The notes: generated by a model not told the origin, from the sequence alone. A stretch of DNA of 64,000 bases from Rhynchonema sp. JSB1_4 (GCA_030248065.1 JASAMV010000278.1:62001-126000); one strand, 5' to 3'. Shown: positions 46,116 to 58,586, numbered from the stretch's first letter. Numbers and translations are program-made.

Positions 46116-49100
46116 TCACACTGGCACATGACCGGCTTGCTGATGCGGCATTTTGTTCTCTTTGTCCACTGCGTCGTACAGCACATGACGCACGCGACGA
46201 TGCTTGCTGCGACATTTGTTGGCGATCACCCGATAGCCCACATAGCCTATCAGCAGCGCGACAACCGCAATTAACACAATGAAGAGCGTCGCCTGCACGG
46301 GTCCAGTCAGCAATGTGTTCAGTCCCGTCACAATGCCTGACAGCGTGGTGCCGACACTGTCGGTCCATGTCTTGATTGCCTTCTTAGCAATTAGCGTGCT
46401 GCCGTTGATGAAATCCATAACGGTGGTGCTGTCGATGGACATGGAGGCCACATATTGCATCAATCGATTCGCTCTGTCCTGTTGGTACTGCATTGAGCTC
46501 AATCGATGATTGATCATGCTGAACGGCAGCGGTTGCACGGGCACCGCACTGGCCAGCAAACTGCCATTGAAGACGAAGAACGAATCTGGGTCGTTCGAAT
46601 ACATTGGCATCAGGGCCGGCGGCAATTTCTGCACGGCCTTGATTGTGCCGTGGGGACCGTAGTACTGGCCATCGTCGCCGCGCAAAACGATGGGCAACTG
46701 CATGTCACAGTCAACAGTGGGGGCTGCGGTGGTTAGGTCTTTTGTGCCCGGAATGACGAAGAGCAGCTGATGTTTCACTTGTACGGGCAGGTACTGGTAA
46801 CACGTCGAGCCAACCACGCCGTCGGTGTAGATGTGCGTCGGTTTGACGTCATGACACTGCCAAACCATCAAGACGTCACCTAAAACCAGAAATACTCTTG
46901 ATTTAGCACGACTTAACGCAGAAAAACACAATCAACTGTCTCTGCTTCTGCGGTAAACCTCCGCATGGTTAAATTTCTGTACAGTAAGCAATTGCGTTGT
47001 CCCTGATCTACTACCCTTCTACATAGTCACCATCATGTATAGTGAATAATCTATATAGTGTACAACAATGAGGGTCAAGTCGAGATCAATCCACTATGTG
47101 TAGATGCAGTTCCGGGTGCAATTCTGGGCTGAAAGTTGAAGTCGCGTGCACTACGTGCGTGCACGCGAAGTTACTTCGACTGTTCCCTATACTTTGCACT
47201 GTTTCGCACGCGCGTGCACGCGACTTCAACTTTCAGCCTAGAATTGCACCCGGTACTGTATGTACATACTTATTCATACATGTTCGCTAGGTACCACGTT
47301 TGGTTACATGGCTAAAATTATGGACTTTTAGTCAGACTAGGCTTTCGAAACAAATTGTTTAATAAATCAAACAACGAACCAGCCCAAGCCGCTGCTAAAT
47401 CGTCACGTTTCATGGCCGCGCGCACGCCAAGTGTGGGGTCAATGATCATCAGTCCCAACAACGTGTCGGCGTTGTCGTTGGACAAAGTGCAGATTTGCTT
47501 CCAGATGGTTTGGAACTTGGTCTAAAACAGCGAGAACATATCGAGTGTCAATTTTAAATTCTATCGAATTGTGTCTCATGTGCAGCTTAATTCGGATTTT
47601 TTTCAAATATAGACCTCAGTGGAGCTGCATGGGATTGGTATTTCCGTCTTTCTGTTTCCGTCTTTCTGTTTGCATTTCTGTAAACATTGCTGTTTTTACG
47701 TTTTAAAGCAGTTTGAAAACTTTATTACAGATCACGCAGGTGGCATTATTTGGGACACCAGTAAATCACTTTGAATAAACCGCAACGGCTGACCAAGGCA
47801 GGTCCAATCTTATATGATTACCAAGTTTGATTCTGACTGATGCAAAACTGACCTGGAGGTGCTGATTGAAGTGATACTCCAGGAACTGAAAACGGGAATT
47901 GAGCGATGCCATTTCTCGAAACACGGAGTCGATCTCATGATGCATGTGAAGCTCGTTGCCGGGTTGATTGATGGAATAGATTCGGCCGGCGAAGTCGGGC
48001 ATCGCCACCAAAACGTTGCCCTGTTCAGCCTGATACACCGGCTCATTGATGCAGGCCACGTGGGCGAGCGGATTAGAATCGGGTTCGAACGACAGAGCGA
48101 TCTGCTCTGATTGAATAACGACCAGGTGTCCGCGCCTGCAAAATAAATCAATGTACCTAGAGTTTTTAAATTCAATAAATATTAATTAATGGTAAATATA
48201 TGTATATCTGCTGCTGTTACTAATCTATGAATCGACGCGAAGAACAAACAAACAGCACCTGTGCCAAGTTTTCACGCAAAAAGGGCCAATTACAACTACT
48301 GTATACCAAGGGCGCATCCATGAGGGCACCCCTTATATCCCCTATGGTCAAATTGGCCACTGAAGATGGGCCACCGTTTTGAAAGAAACGGACCTCAAAC
48401 TCGCAGGATTTTCACTCTGATACACGTCAGAAGTTCAAAAAATCTTTTAAAAATCTTTAAAATCTTTTAAAAATTTTCAATGAAATTCCGTGTTCGGGCG
48501 CGCAAAAAAGTGCCAAAACTTCGCGTGTGTTGTTACTTTCTGGTGTAAAAAACGCAAACACAAAGCACGCAGAATATGCAAAGCACGCATGCAGGCTTGA
48601 TATTTCATTGCGATTATATAAACAAACTGACTACCTTGCTGCGTCATAGACGACGCCAGGCTCAAAGGGGCATGAAGCACGCTGCATTGCGGTGCCGTTC
48701 CAAACAATGGTCATTTTCCGCTGAATACACGCGCCTGAAAAGAAATAAGTCAATTTAATCCACCTTACTTGCATTCTCATTTCTAATCTCCACTGCTGTC
48801 CAAATCCACAGTTTCATCACACGTTCACGAATCGCTCCTCCCATTTTAAAAGTCAGATTGGACTATGCAACAAATAGACGAGTAATCAAGAAACCTTGAG
48901 ATGGATGACAGCCGGTCAGATCACCGAAAGAGGTGTGCAGATCGTGGCCATGCAGAGAAGCAATTTGTCCGAATTCCACAAAGTAGTTCGTGACCTAAAA
49001 TAATGGACTGATTTTAAAATTGTTCAATTTCAACAGCAATTATACGTGAACAGCGACGTAAGTTTTAATGTACCTATGCAATTTATCATCTACCGGAGAA

Positions 49101-51315
49101 TGCCAAATAAGTCCCCCCCCCGGATTAGTTCCCCTCTGGGGGCTTATCCACCCAAAAACACAAAGAATAAGAACCTCAACATTGTAATTTTCATGTTAAC
49201 AAGTATGCGTCACTGGTTTAAAGTAGCTAAACGCAGGCAACTGAACCGTTTGTAAACTTCAGAAGAAAGAAAACCAGATAGCTGAATATTCAAGATGCAT
49301 TGGACACAGTTTCGTGTTGCAGCAATATTCCGAATCAGCCCCCAGGGGACTTATTTGGCAGTCTCATAATTAAATTCATTGGTTTTTAAACGTTGAACGC
49401 CTTGTCTAGGTGTTTACGAATCGATATCCCAACATCATAGCTCACTTCGTTTTAGGACTGGTATCCTCTTGATGACACCAACTTTTGGTAAAACGACCCA
49501 GCACTGCGTCACATGCCACATATACGAAAGCTCATTGGAAAATTTATAAATTTGACACAAACATACCTCATTTGTAATCGTTTGCATCCACTTGTATTCG
49601 ACTGTCAAGTTGCGGTCGGTGCCGTACTGATTTGTTTCTTCATCATACCGCAGATCTTCCCAGTTTTTGTTGATAAGAGTCGAGTCGTTTCGGATAAAGG
49701 CTAGCATTTGCAAGCATTCGTTGATCGGCAAAGCCTCGGTCTGAAATAACTGCACTTCATGCTCACACTGCACTTTAGTATAATATAATTCATGACATTT
49801 TTCCTTCGTTTTTTATAATTTTTCGTAATTTATGCCTTTCGAGGCGCATCAAATCCAATCCCGGTCAGAGACCATTACATATTTACTTGGGACATCAACC
49901 AGCCTGCCATCTGAGTCTATGCCATAATGTTCGAGCTAATCGATAAAATTAATGCATGCGCAGAAATAAAATACAGTCTTCCCCTTATATGGTGAACCGA
50001 TCGAAATCAACGGATGGAGCACAATCTGGAATATTTATCACACATAGAGGCGATTAACGGCGGGTTGACGACCACACTGTCGTTCACTATGAGTCATTCA
50101 CCACGAATAGTTCATTATAAACTGCGACGACTGTGTGCTGAACTTTAGCCTAGATTATCGATTGCCAGTGGCACTACGCCATAGACAGAGATGGCAGACC
50201 AGTTAATGTTACACGTCAACATGTAGTGCTGTTTAGTGAACGCTGTGTTTTGATATCATCGTTGGATTCAAATCACATAAAATACAAAAAAAATTATGAA
50301 AACATTAATATTAAACTCTGGAAATCAATTAAATGCCTAAACTTTAATGTAAATGACCACATGACAGCAATGACCACATGTCCAAGTGACACAGCAACTG
50401 ACCTGCATCTAAGCTCTGTGTCATAAACCTGGCCTAGTAGTTTGGTCACTAAATTAATGTCGTCAACTCAAGCAGCCCTGAATGAGCTCGATAAATATGC
50501 GGATACATGACACTAAGCCGGGCTTCACAACGCATTTGCGCCTTGCGCGTCACCATGTAGTGTTGAAGCATAGCCAGGTTGACGCGCATGCAGTGTGAAT
50601 TCGGCCTAAGCCTGAGTTAACGACATTTGACGACATGCAGGGCTTTTAATTAAGCCAATTTTACTAACCCATTGGGAGCCTTAGTTAAACATCCAGATTT
50701 TGGCAAATGGGCCATAATGCTCCAGTGGACATGACAACAAGCCCAAAGTTATACCTGATCGTAAGTGCTATCACCAGTACAGTATCGTAAAACTAAAATT
50801 TTGTTGCCTCAAAATTGCATCAGACATATCAATTGAGAACGTGTGTGTTCCAACATATAAACATTACTCATATTTAGTTACTTGGTGTGCTGCCATTGAT
50901 TCCACAAGCCAACAGGGGCGGACGTGGAAAGACCCAAAGCCAGGAACCGCAATCAGCAACAACGAACCAAACGACGCTTACAAATTGTCTGTTTTTTTTC
51001 TAACTAATGTAGAGAAACACAAGCCCGTACCTCTGTTAACAAAGGCTCGTGCGACTGCATGCCCAAGAAATTCTCGAATGTGACGACATAATGCGTCTCC
51101 TTGAAGCATTTGGCAGCGGTCGTTGACACAGAATTGTATCGCTGACGATAAATGGTGGCGTTGAAATATTCGGTCGGCTTCTTGGGGTCGACATGTGCAT
51201 CACAATTCAGTTTGGCTGGTGGGGCAATTGTGGTCGATGTCTTGGTGCGACCGCACATTTGGTACGCAAGTGCGCCGAGTACATAAAACAACTCCAAGTA
51301 AAAGATGCGCTTCAT
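46116..51315 (-). CDS. Spliced mononegavirus/chuvirus-type surface glycoprotein homologue (endogenous)
   Basis: Type I membrane glycoprotein. Exons on the minus strand: 51315-51031, 49740-49567, 48994-48895, 48734-48635, 48135-47853, 47521-47380, 46879-46116. Phases agree and total 1,848 nt (615 codons plus stop). It has an N-terminal signal-peptide-like segment (codons about 4-19), several N-glycosylation sequons, spaced cysteines in the ectodomain, one hydrophobic anchor of about 23 residues starting roughly 55 residues before the C-terminus, and a short basic cytoplasmic tail. Length, layout and ectodomain style resemble surface glycoproteins of chuvirus-like negative-strand RNA viruses, which are known as endogenous copies and as envelope genes of BEL/Pao retrotransposons. 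No retrotransposon Pol or LTR is adjacent. Six introns and an open frame suggest long residence as a host gene. Assignment is by general resemblance, not a search; an unrelated host membrane protein is possible. Confidence 0.5.
47112..47253. repeat. Foldback repeat, about 142 bp
   Basis: Arms of about 55 bp starting CCGGGTGCAATTCT and ending AGAATTGCACCCGG are near-perfect reverse complements. It lies in the intron between the last two exons of the glycoprotein gene. Confidence 0.8.
48307..48500. repeat. Dispersed repeat C, degenerate copy
   Basis: AAGGGCGCATCCATGAGGGC, a GGTCAAATTGGCCACTGAAG-like word and GGGCCACCGTTTTGAAAG match, with changes, the repeat at 52617-52975. It is located in a glycoprotein-gene intron. 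Confidence 0.55.
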
Positions 51316-51811
51316 TTGGTGAAGTTTGCAGTCTGAAGCTAAACCGGTTTTTGCAGAGCAAAAAAATCTGTAAAGACAAAAAATGCAGACCACAATTTGC
51401 AGGAACCAAAAGTAATGCTGCCCAAAAAGAAAAAAAAAGAAAGAAAAAAGACCCCCCCCCCCCCCCCCAAAAAAAAAAAAAAAAACAAAAAAAAAAGCCA
51501 ACAACAATTATTTACGCTTTCCCTCTTATATACTTAGATTGGCGTATAATTACTGTTGGTTTCTCTGATGGGTTACGCACGTCTTATGATGCAACAGGCA
51601 ACCAAAAGCACACTGCTTCAATTCAATCCACTTTTGTGCCCAGTTCTTTTGTTCTTTACCTACATGGGGCTCAATATTGTATCCATGCCTGTGCGACCGC
51701 TCATAAAACCCCTTACCAGTACCTACATGCACGACGCGTAATCGCACCTCGTTTGGCCCATTTTTATGATTTCTCACAATGCTTGAACAGCATTATGCAA
51801 CAGAACGTCCA

Positions 51812-52057
51812 GGCTGCATTTATATAAGTGAGGTTAGCGGCTAGTAGCCGCAACCGCAAGCCGCACTTATACAACCATTTTTGCGGCCACGGCGCTGTTG
51901 CGGTGATGATGACAACTTCCAGCGTGCTGACCTCAAATGTTGCGTGTTGGAGCAAGCAGCGACTAAAAACTGACCGCAGCCGGTTAAAAAAGTGGTTATA
52001 TAAACGCTGCTTGCGGTTGCGGCTACGAGCCGCAAACCGCATGTTATAAATGCAGCC
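51812..52057. mobile_element. MITE with GGCTGCATTTATA ends, 246 bp
   Basis: Terminal inverted repeats GGCTGCATTTATA and TATAAATGCAGCC. The arms are rich in GCGGCTxxTAGCCGC and GCGGTTGCGGCT words, so the whole element can fold. No clear target-site duplication. Confidence 0.7.
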
Positions 52058-52616
52058 CCAGCACCACCACACGTGTATACTGCCTGGGGCCATGTGCCCA
52101 TACAGCGCTCCTCATTATTGTTACGTTGCGTTGTTTTCAAATATTTACGTTCGCAAGCGCAACCTTTGAGCTCGACAATTACCCTCCTTGGGTGTCATTG
52201 TTGCAGGACGTCATTTTCAAATGCATTTGCACAAAAAATACGATTCATATGTTGGAGTGGAAACATATGACAGGTCATGTTAATCTTACATTTCAAACTA
52301 AAACAAGCTCTTTATATCGAAATTGGTCTGATACAACCAAACTACACGGGGTCCCAAAAAAAACGATCAAACCAGTGTCTGCTAAATGTCCAAGACGAAC
52401 ACGTTCACAAGCAAAAAAATTGCACACCGGACCGACAAGTTTTTTCCTAGCTGCAGGATTCAACAGCAAAAGCGGTGTTTAACATTAGCCTATTTCCAAA
52501 TTTGATGTTCAGTGTTGACGTTTTTTATCTTGCTGCACGTTTAGTTTGGTCTGCTTTACAATGCAGTTTTTTAGTATTAATGTTCAAATTAGTGGGCCGC
52601 GTCATTATCATTGGAT

Positions 52617-52975
52617 CAAGGGCGGATCCAGGGGACCACAGGTGCCATGGCCTCTCCCTTGGTCCATTTGGCCTCTGAAGGGGGCCACCGTTTCGAAAGA
52701 AAGAAGGGAGAAGGACCCCTCGCACTTCAAATCAGATACGCCCATTGCGTCACATATGTACATCCATTTTCGAAAAGTTGGCGTTCGCGCGCGTAAAAAG
52801 CGCCAAAATTCGAAGTGCGGGTTGAATTTGTCACAGTTTGTAAAACATCTGATGTAAAAAGCGCGAGATTCTGAACAAGCACTAGATAAAAATTACTTTT
52901 CGAAAATGGAACAAGCACTGGATAATGGATTTGGGCCCTCCCTTGGCGAAAGCTGGATCCGCCACTGCATTTCAT
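52617..52975. mobile_element. Dispersed repeat C (short DNA element)
   Basis: GGGCGGATCCAGGGG at the left and CTGGATCCGCCACTG at the right are inverted, with CCCTTGG words in both ends. A degenerate relative is at 48307. No protein. Confidence 0.55.
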
Positions 52976-53146
52976 ATCAGACTTTTGTCAACGATAAACT
53001 GATGCTTCACCCTCGCTATAAAATCGAGCAAAGCATGGAAACCGCAAAATGCAAATGGAATTTAACACCGCGAGCAACAAAAGTGTGCACATGATATTTT
53101 TCTGCCTGCTGTGCACTTGTCAGCATTGATTGTCGCAGTTTTATAT

Positions 53147-53688
53147 GGCGTTGCACTTTTTTACAACGACGAGAAACAAAGAAAAAAATGGAATGCAACT
53201 ATAAATTTGATAACTCTAGTTCCATGCCACAAGACAATCTTGCGCAGCAAATAAAACATTTTCTTATCAACACTGTTTATATTTATGCTTATGTCTTTTA
53301 TACGTATGTTAAAAATGATTTTATTTATGTTTCTTCTTTTGCTAAGGACATGGAATGGGAACTGCAAAGCGGAATCTAGATGGGGTAGTCATGCCAGCAT
53401 GAAACATCAGCTAATAAATGCATTTTTTACAACGACGAGAAACAAAGAAAAAATGGAATGCAACTATAAATTTGATAACTCTAGTTCCATGCCACAAGAC
53501 AATCTTGCGCATCAAATAAAACCCTTTCTTATCAACACTGTTTATTTATGCTTATGTCTTTTATACTTATGTTAAAAATGATTTTATTTATGTTTCTTCT
53601 TTTGCTAAGGACATGGAATGGGAACTGCAAAGCGGAATCTAGATGGGGTAGTCATGCCAGCATGAAACATCAGCTAATGTTGGCTTCA
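53147..53688. repeat. Two-copy tandem duplication, about 265-bp unit
   Basis: Units 53160-53420 and 53425-53685 are nearly identical (both contain GAATGCAACTATAAATTTG and GGGGTAGTCATGCCAGCATG). They differ by a few substitutions and a short indel, so the duplication is recent. Each unit contains one copy of the dispersed 10-mer. No coding evidence. Confidence 0.85.
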
Positions 53689-54694
53689 ACAGGTGACAGT
53701 TCTCAACAACAATGAAAAATATAGTTCGGCCAATGAAATTATTTCTTGCGATTAAGTTGCACTGAGACAAATGGGCAGGGAATGACTACATAGCATGCCT
53801 AATTTACGTTCGTGGTTTTATATTAGTTTTCGAGTTAGGCGGTGTAATATTGAGCCAAGTGTTTTGGAAGGCCACAATGAGAAGGTCATATGAACTAAAA
53901 CAACACTTGCAGGCGTGTCAAGTTTATTTGCAACAAGCCCCCAGCGCTTGATGTTTCACGTCAAGATGACTGCCAGTCGCACGATTTTTTTATGCAAGGC
54001 TATTTTATAGCGTGACTGAAACATAAGTAACATAACAAGGCAACTGACTGGCCCGCTTAAAACTGTAATTACACATTTTCGGCTTTCGAATAGCATGCGA
54101 AGGAGCCTATTGTCGCGCTAGATGTTCAGTGTCTGTGTATACTTTTCTTTGGTTTCACTTATTCAGTTTTAGTTTCCTAATATTCGGTTTCTTGTATTCA
54201 TGTTCAAATTGGTGGGTCATTATGTTACATTCAATAGTCATTAATCACTGCAACATCACATTTTGGCGGCCATACATTGATGCTTCACCATCACTATAAA
54301 ACGACTGAAAACTTGTCAACATTCATAGTATGTAATACTTTTATCAACAACTGAATTTTTTAGAACACGAAGGAAAAATCCAGAAAATAGACATTGGATG
54401 CGCTATGCAATAGTAATTTCAGTTTCATATTCAATATCACCGAAGTCGCAAGGCCGCACAGCAAACCTGTTGTCTGACTTTTCAGACAACTACATGTGGC
54501 TGTGGCATGTGTTATGCACATTACATACATATGTGCATACACACGCAGTTTAAGCATAAACCATTTCATGCTTCTCCAGACCGACGCAAAGCAAAACAAC
54601 CCAAAAACTGGCCAGTACCCAACCCGATGTATTTTGGGTACATAACAGATAAACACACATTTGCCCAGCGCTCGCGCGATATAAAAGAACGATA

Positions 54695-54895
54695 CAAGAC
54701 AGAAAAATGCCCTAAGGGGCATAAAATAAATATGGTTCCCAATCGAAATACAAGGCATAAAACAACTATATCGTTGTGGTGTTGTTATGTTCATCGTGTA
54801 TAAAAGATAGATACTAGAAAAATCTGCGTGCCCCACAAATCCTGCATATGAAGAAACTCCACATATTGAACCATATTCCCGGCGCGGGCCCTGAT
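54695..54895. repeat. Inverted repeat arm 1
   Basis: About 200 bp, exactly mirrored by 55490-55695: TATGAAGAAACTCCACATAT here, ATATGTGGAGTTTCTTCATA there. The arms are separated by about 600 bp of unrelated sequence. Mirrored open frames on opposite strands are a by-product of this. Confidence 0.85.
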
Positions 54896-55489
54896 ACCGA
54901 CAGAACATAAACAACAGTGAGCTGCAGGGCGCCAATATCCAACGCTATATGATACATACAGCAAGGCAAGGACACGCACATCACGCGGCGCGTTCGGAAC
55001 AAAGCCAGGGGATATCCAGCACCAAAGCAAAGGACATATGTCCTGCGTATGGCTCTCCTGTGTTTCTGCTCTTGATAGTGTGAAAATAATAGAATTTTTT
55101 CAAGAAAGTTTTCAAGAGAGCTTCGATGGAAAGTAGTGCAAGAATGCGCACCTAACCTTAACACTAGGAATGACCTACTCCTTTACACGACTATACACGA
55201 CAAGACTCGTTGTTCCGTTTTAATGTTAATATTTTGAAATGTAGTTGACGACTACGGATGCCAATCTGATACCAGATACACAGTAATTGGGCATGGGAAC
55301 ACTTTATGCAAATAACAAACGAAATAAATAACATATAATAAAACTGATTGGCCGAGTAACTTAATTTTCTGGTCCCATTTCTGCAGAAACTGCAACAAAA
55401 TGCGCAAGGATTGGAGCACAGAGCTTTCTCTTGACGTTCTAATTTCTTTAGCTGATGTTCACGCCAACCAGTCGAAGCATTAATTGGAG

Positions 55490-55695
55490 TGTACAGGGCT
55501 CGCGCCGGGAATATGGTTCAATATGTGGAGTTTCTTCATATGCAGGATTTGTGGGGCACGCAGATTTTTCTAGTATCTATCTTTTATACACGATGAACAT
55601 AACAACACCACAACGATATAGTTGTTTTATGCCTTGTATTTCGATTGGGAACCATATTTATTTTATGCCCCTTAGGGCATTTTTCTGTCTTGTAA
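55490..55695. repeat. Inverted repeat arm 2
   Basis: Reverse complement of 54695-54895, starting GGGCTCGCGCCGGGAATATG and ending within CCCCTTAGGGCATTTTTCTG. Confidence 0.85.
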
Positions 55696-55939
55696 CAATG
55701 TGTCACGACACCAAAGATGCATATCGGTGTGAACAAGCCACATTGACATGGTCCGCGATACCAAAGTTCAAGAAAAATCCCACTTATAAGAACAGAAGAA
55801 ATTGAGTTTCCCGGGGCCTTTTTCTTACCCCAGGACTTTTTTTTCGGAAAAAACGTTTTTTGCGGAGACAGCAGCGAAGAAAATAGGCTGGGCGAAGGGA
55901 GAGAGAAAAAAGAAGAAAGAAAAAATTTTCAGAGACCCC

Positions 55940-56222
55940 CTTCGGAACAGGACGGGGTGCCCCAGACAAAGAGCAAAAAAGACAAAACAACGAAACGGCA
56001 GGGGGGCACGCGCCCCACCACCCCGCACCACCCCACGGCCCCCACGACGGAAAGGCACCCCCCGGGGCGGGAACCCAAAACCCCCCCCGGAGAAGAGACA
56101 GAACCAACACCACACAAAAAAAAGAGACCGCCACAGCAAAACCCCGGCCGCCCCACAAAAACCCCCACAACCCAGCCCGGAAACACCGCCCCGCCCCACA
56201 CCCCCCCGCCCCCCCCCCAATA
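55940..56222. other. Extreme A/C-only block (possible assembly artefact)
   Basis: Nearly pure A, C and G with almost no T on the plus strand, and many C and A runs (for example CCCCCGCCCCCCCCCC near 56205). It begins after a G/A-rich stretch at 55850-55935. Composition shifts abruptly back to normal coding-like sequence at 56223. It may be real simple-sequence DNA or badly called long-read sequence. Open frames through it are meaningless. Confidence 0.5.
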
Positions 56223-56633
56223 ATGCGCCGAGAGCGCGTGCAAGTCGTGGCTTTTTGCGTTGTCGGGCAGTATCACAACATTCTTCACGGCACCGTTCGG
56301 CCGATAGCAAGCACTAGTCGAAGGCACAATCTTGAGCGCGCCATTTTTTCCGGGTATCGGACGCAGGCGCGGAGGAACACGAACCACGCCCCCATCTGGG
56401 GACAAACGCTGTCCGCTGGGCAGAGGCCCAGATGGGTACAATCGACGGGCGGCTATCGGCGGATAGGTCAAGTGGGTGGAGATTGGCGCAAACGTTGTTT
56501 GAGGGCTGCCGGCGTGAAAGCGATAGCCTGCTCGCTGTGGTACTGCGGTTGGCGTTGGATCATCAATGATGATTGTTGTTCTCGATTTGGCCTTTGGGTC
56601 GCGATAAGCGGATGTTGATTGTTCGGATGACAT
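56221..56633 (-). CDS. Coding-looking N-terminal exon of unknown protein
   Basis: Minus strand, ATG at 56633-56631. About 137 codons of Pro/Ser/Arg-rich, low-hydrophobicity sequence (begins MSSEQSTSAYRDPKAKSR; includes TTIIIDDPTPTAVPQ and PSGQRLSPDGGVVRV) with codon usage like the other genes. It is open until it runs into the A/C-only block at 56222, where the frame becomes poly-Gly and Trp. The rest of the gene is either hidden by that block or lies in unrecognised exons. No domain recognised; probably a disordered cytoplasmic or nuclear N-terminus. Confidence 0.45.
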
Positions 56634-57035
56634 TTAGATGCTTGAAAGATGAGGATTTTATTTATGTTAATTTCGCCATCGAGGATCGACAGCGTTGTAT
56701 CTGAAGGAATGAAAGCAAAATGTAAAACCAGTTTAGTTTCATAGATCTTGACGCTAATGGGGAAGGGTATCTATCTCGAGCCGACCCCAAAAGGTATCTC
56801 GAGTAAGTAGATTCAAGGCTTTCAAAGGCAAAAATAGGTGTTTTGCGACCTCGGAACCCCTAAAAATCGCAAACACCCAAGCATGGTCATTTTAGGCCAA
56901 TTTTCGGCCAAAATGTCAAAAAGTACGGACGGACCACAGGGGTACCTTGGGTAAGCTCTGGGGGTATCTCGAGTAATTCCGAAACCTTCCCCCCTAGGGT
57001 ATCTTGGATCGATTGGCCTGCCACCACACTCACTG

Positions 57036-57433
57036 ACCGTAAAAACCTAAATACACCCCCCCCCCCCGGAATAGAGCCCCCTGAAAGGGGTCAGTGAATT
57101 AATAGAGCCCCCTGCCCTAAGTAACATCCCCTATACAGTAGTGTATTAACGCTTGATAGTGGTGCACAGGTACATTTATGCACGTTCGTTGTTCGTTCAG
57201 AGCACATAATACGCCTCTTATTGACCAATAGACACGAATAAATGCGATTACAAGCGAAAAACATTCTTTCAAACCCCTTTTTAGGTTTTTTTGGGGTATT
57301 TTTGGGAACAATTTTTTCAGGTTCGGGGCAGTGAATTAATAGAGGCCCCCCGGAATAGAGCCCCCCGTAATAGAGCCCCCCAAAATGGGGTCAGTGAGTT
57401 AATAGAGCCCCCTTCTATTTAGGTTTTTACGGT
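57036..57433. mobile_element. TA-type MITE, copy 1 (about 398 bp)
   Basis: The ends ACCGTAAAAACCTAAATA (57036) and its exact reverse (to 57433), with subterminal ATAGAGCCCCC words repeated inside. Related to the shorter copy at 58420-58586. Confidence 0.8.
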
Positions 57434-58419
57434 ATATTTTTTTTCTTTTTCTTTGGGTACCATTTTTTCCTCGGAAAACAGGGAAAAAACGAAAAAATTT
57501 TTTCCTTTTGTTTCCTACCGAACTCTGCTTGCAACTAGTCCTGGGCACAATACCACTTTTGACACCCAATACCAATACCCAATACCAATACCAAATTGGT
57601 GACCCAATACAAATAATACCGGGTGAGACCCAATACCAATACCCAATACCAGATCAATACTACTGAAGTGCATAATACCGGGTGAGACCCAATACCAATA
57701 CCCAATACCAGATCAATACTACTGAAGTGCCTGGTATTGGGTTTGGTATTGGGTTGGTATTGGTATTGAGTATTGGGTATTGGGTTGGTATTGGTATTGG
57801 GCAGTGCAGTGGCTGGGGGGGGGGGGGGGGGTGGGGCCCCCCCAATGGTACCCTACCCGCCCCGGCCTGGTACGCTACCCCCCTACCCGCCCCGCTCGGG
57901 TACCCTACCCCCCTACCCAGTGCTGTGGCTGGGGGGTCCCCCCCAATGGTACCCTACCCGCCCCGGCCTGGTACGCTACCCCCTACCCGCCCCGCTCTTG
58001 TACCCTACCCCCTACCCGCCCCGCCTGGTACCCTACCCGCCCCAATTTTTACCCCCAAAATGCCCATTTTTCGGTCAAAAATGCCGAAATTTCGACCGAA
58101 AACTCTGAAAAGTGCAAAAAATCTCGCGCGGCGCGCGATATATGCACTTTTTAGTACATAAAAACAGGCACCCGAAAAAACTTGTGTTGTACCCTACCCG
58201 CCCCGAAAAATATCCCCCCCCCCCCCAGAATCCCAGGTACACTACCCCCCAACCCGCCCCGATTTTTTCGTGCTTTGTACCCTACCCGCCCCGCAAAAGT
58301 AGCCATAGCACTGCCCCTACCCGCCCCGATTTTTACCCCCAAAATGCCCATTTTTCGGTCAAAAATGACCAAATTTCGACCAAAAACCCTAAAAAGTGCA
58401 AAAAATCTCGCGCGCGATA

Positions 58420-58586
58420 TACCGTAAAAACCTAAATACAAGGGGGGCTACATTAATTCACTGACCCCATTTTCAAAAAATTATTTTCGTTTCTCACCGA
58501 GAGCGTTCCAAATCCGGGGTTATTTTCGAGCGATATTCCGAGGGGGGCTCTATTCCGGGGGGGGCTCTATTTAGGTTTTTACGGTA
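58420..58586. mobile_element. TA-type MITE, copy 2 (about 167 bp)
   Basis: The ends TACCGTAAAAACCTAAATA and its exact reverse complement. It is inserted into one of two copies of a local duplicated unit. The sequence before it (CTCGCGCGCGATA) and after it (TGCACTTTTTAGTACATAA) is contiguous, without the element, at about 58124-58160. Confidence 0.85.

Larger units (their letters stand above)
51316..56220. other. Long geneless stretch with repeats
   Basis: No exon recognised in about 4.9 kb on either strand. It holds a mononucleotide cluster (51420-51500, A, C and A runs), MITE 51812-52057, repeat C 52617-52975, a tandem duplication 53147-53688, an inverted repeat pair (54695-54895 and 55490-55695) and the compositionally odd block 55940-56222. 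Three copies of the dispersed 10-mer are at 53400, 53663 and 53949. Confidence 0.5.

Noticed and set aside
54360..55805. 191-codon minus-strand and 116-codon plus-strand frames sharing a sequence.
   Set aside because: The shared part is the inverted repeat pair 54695-54895 and 55490-55695; no independent coding evidence.
55802..56310. 171-codon plus-strand frame, very Pro/Lys-rich.
   Set aside because: Falls in the A/C-only block, opposite a better minus-strand exon; composition artefact.
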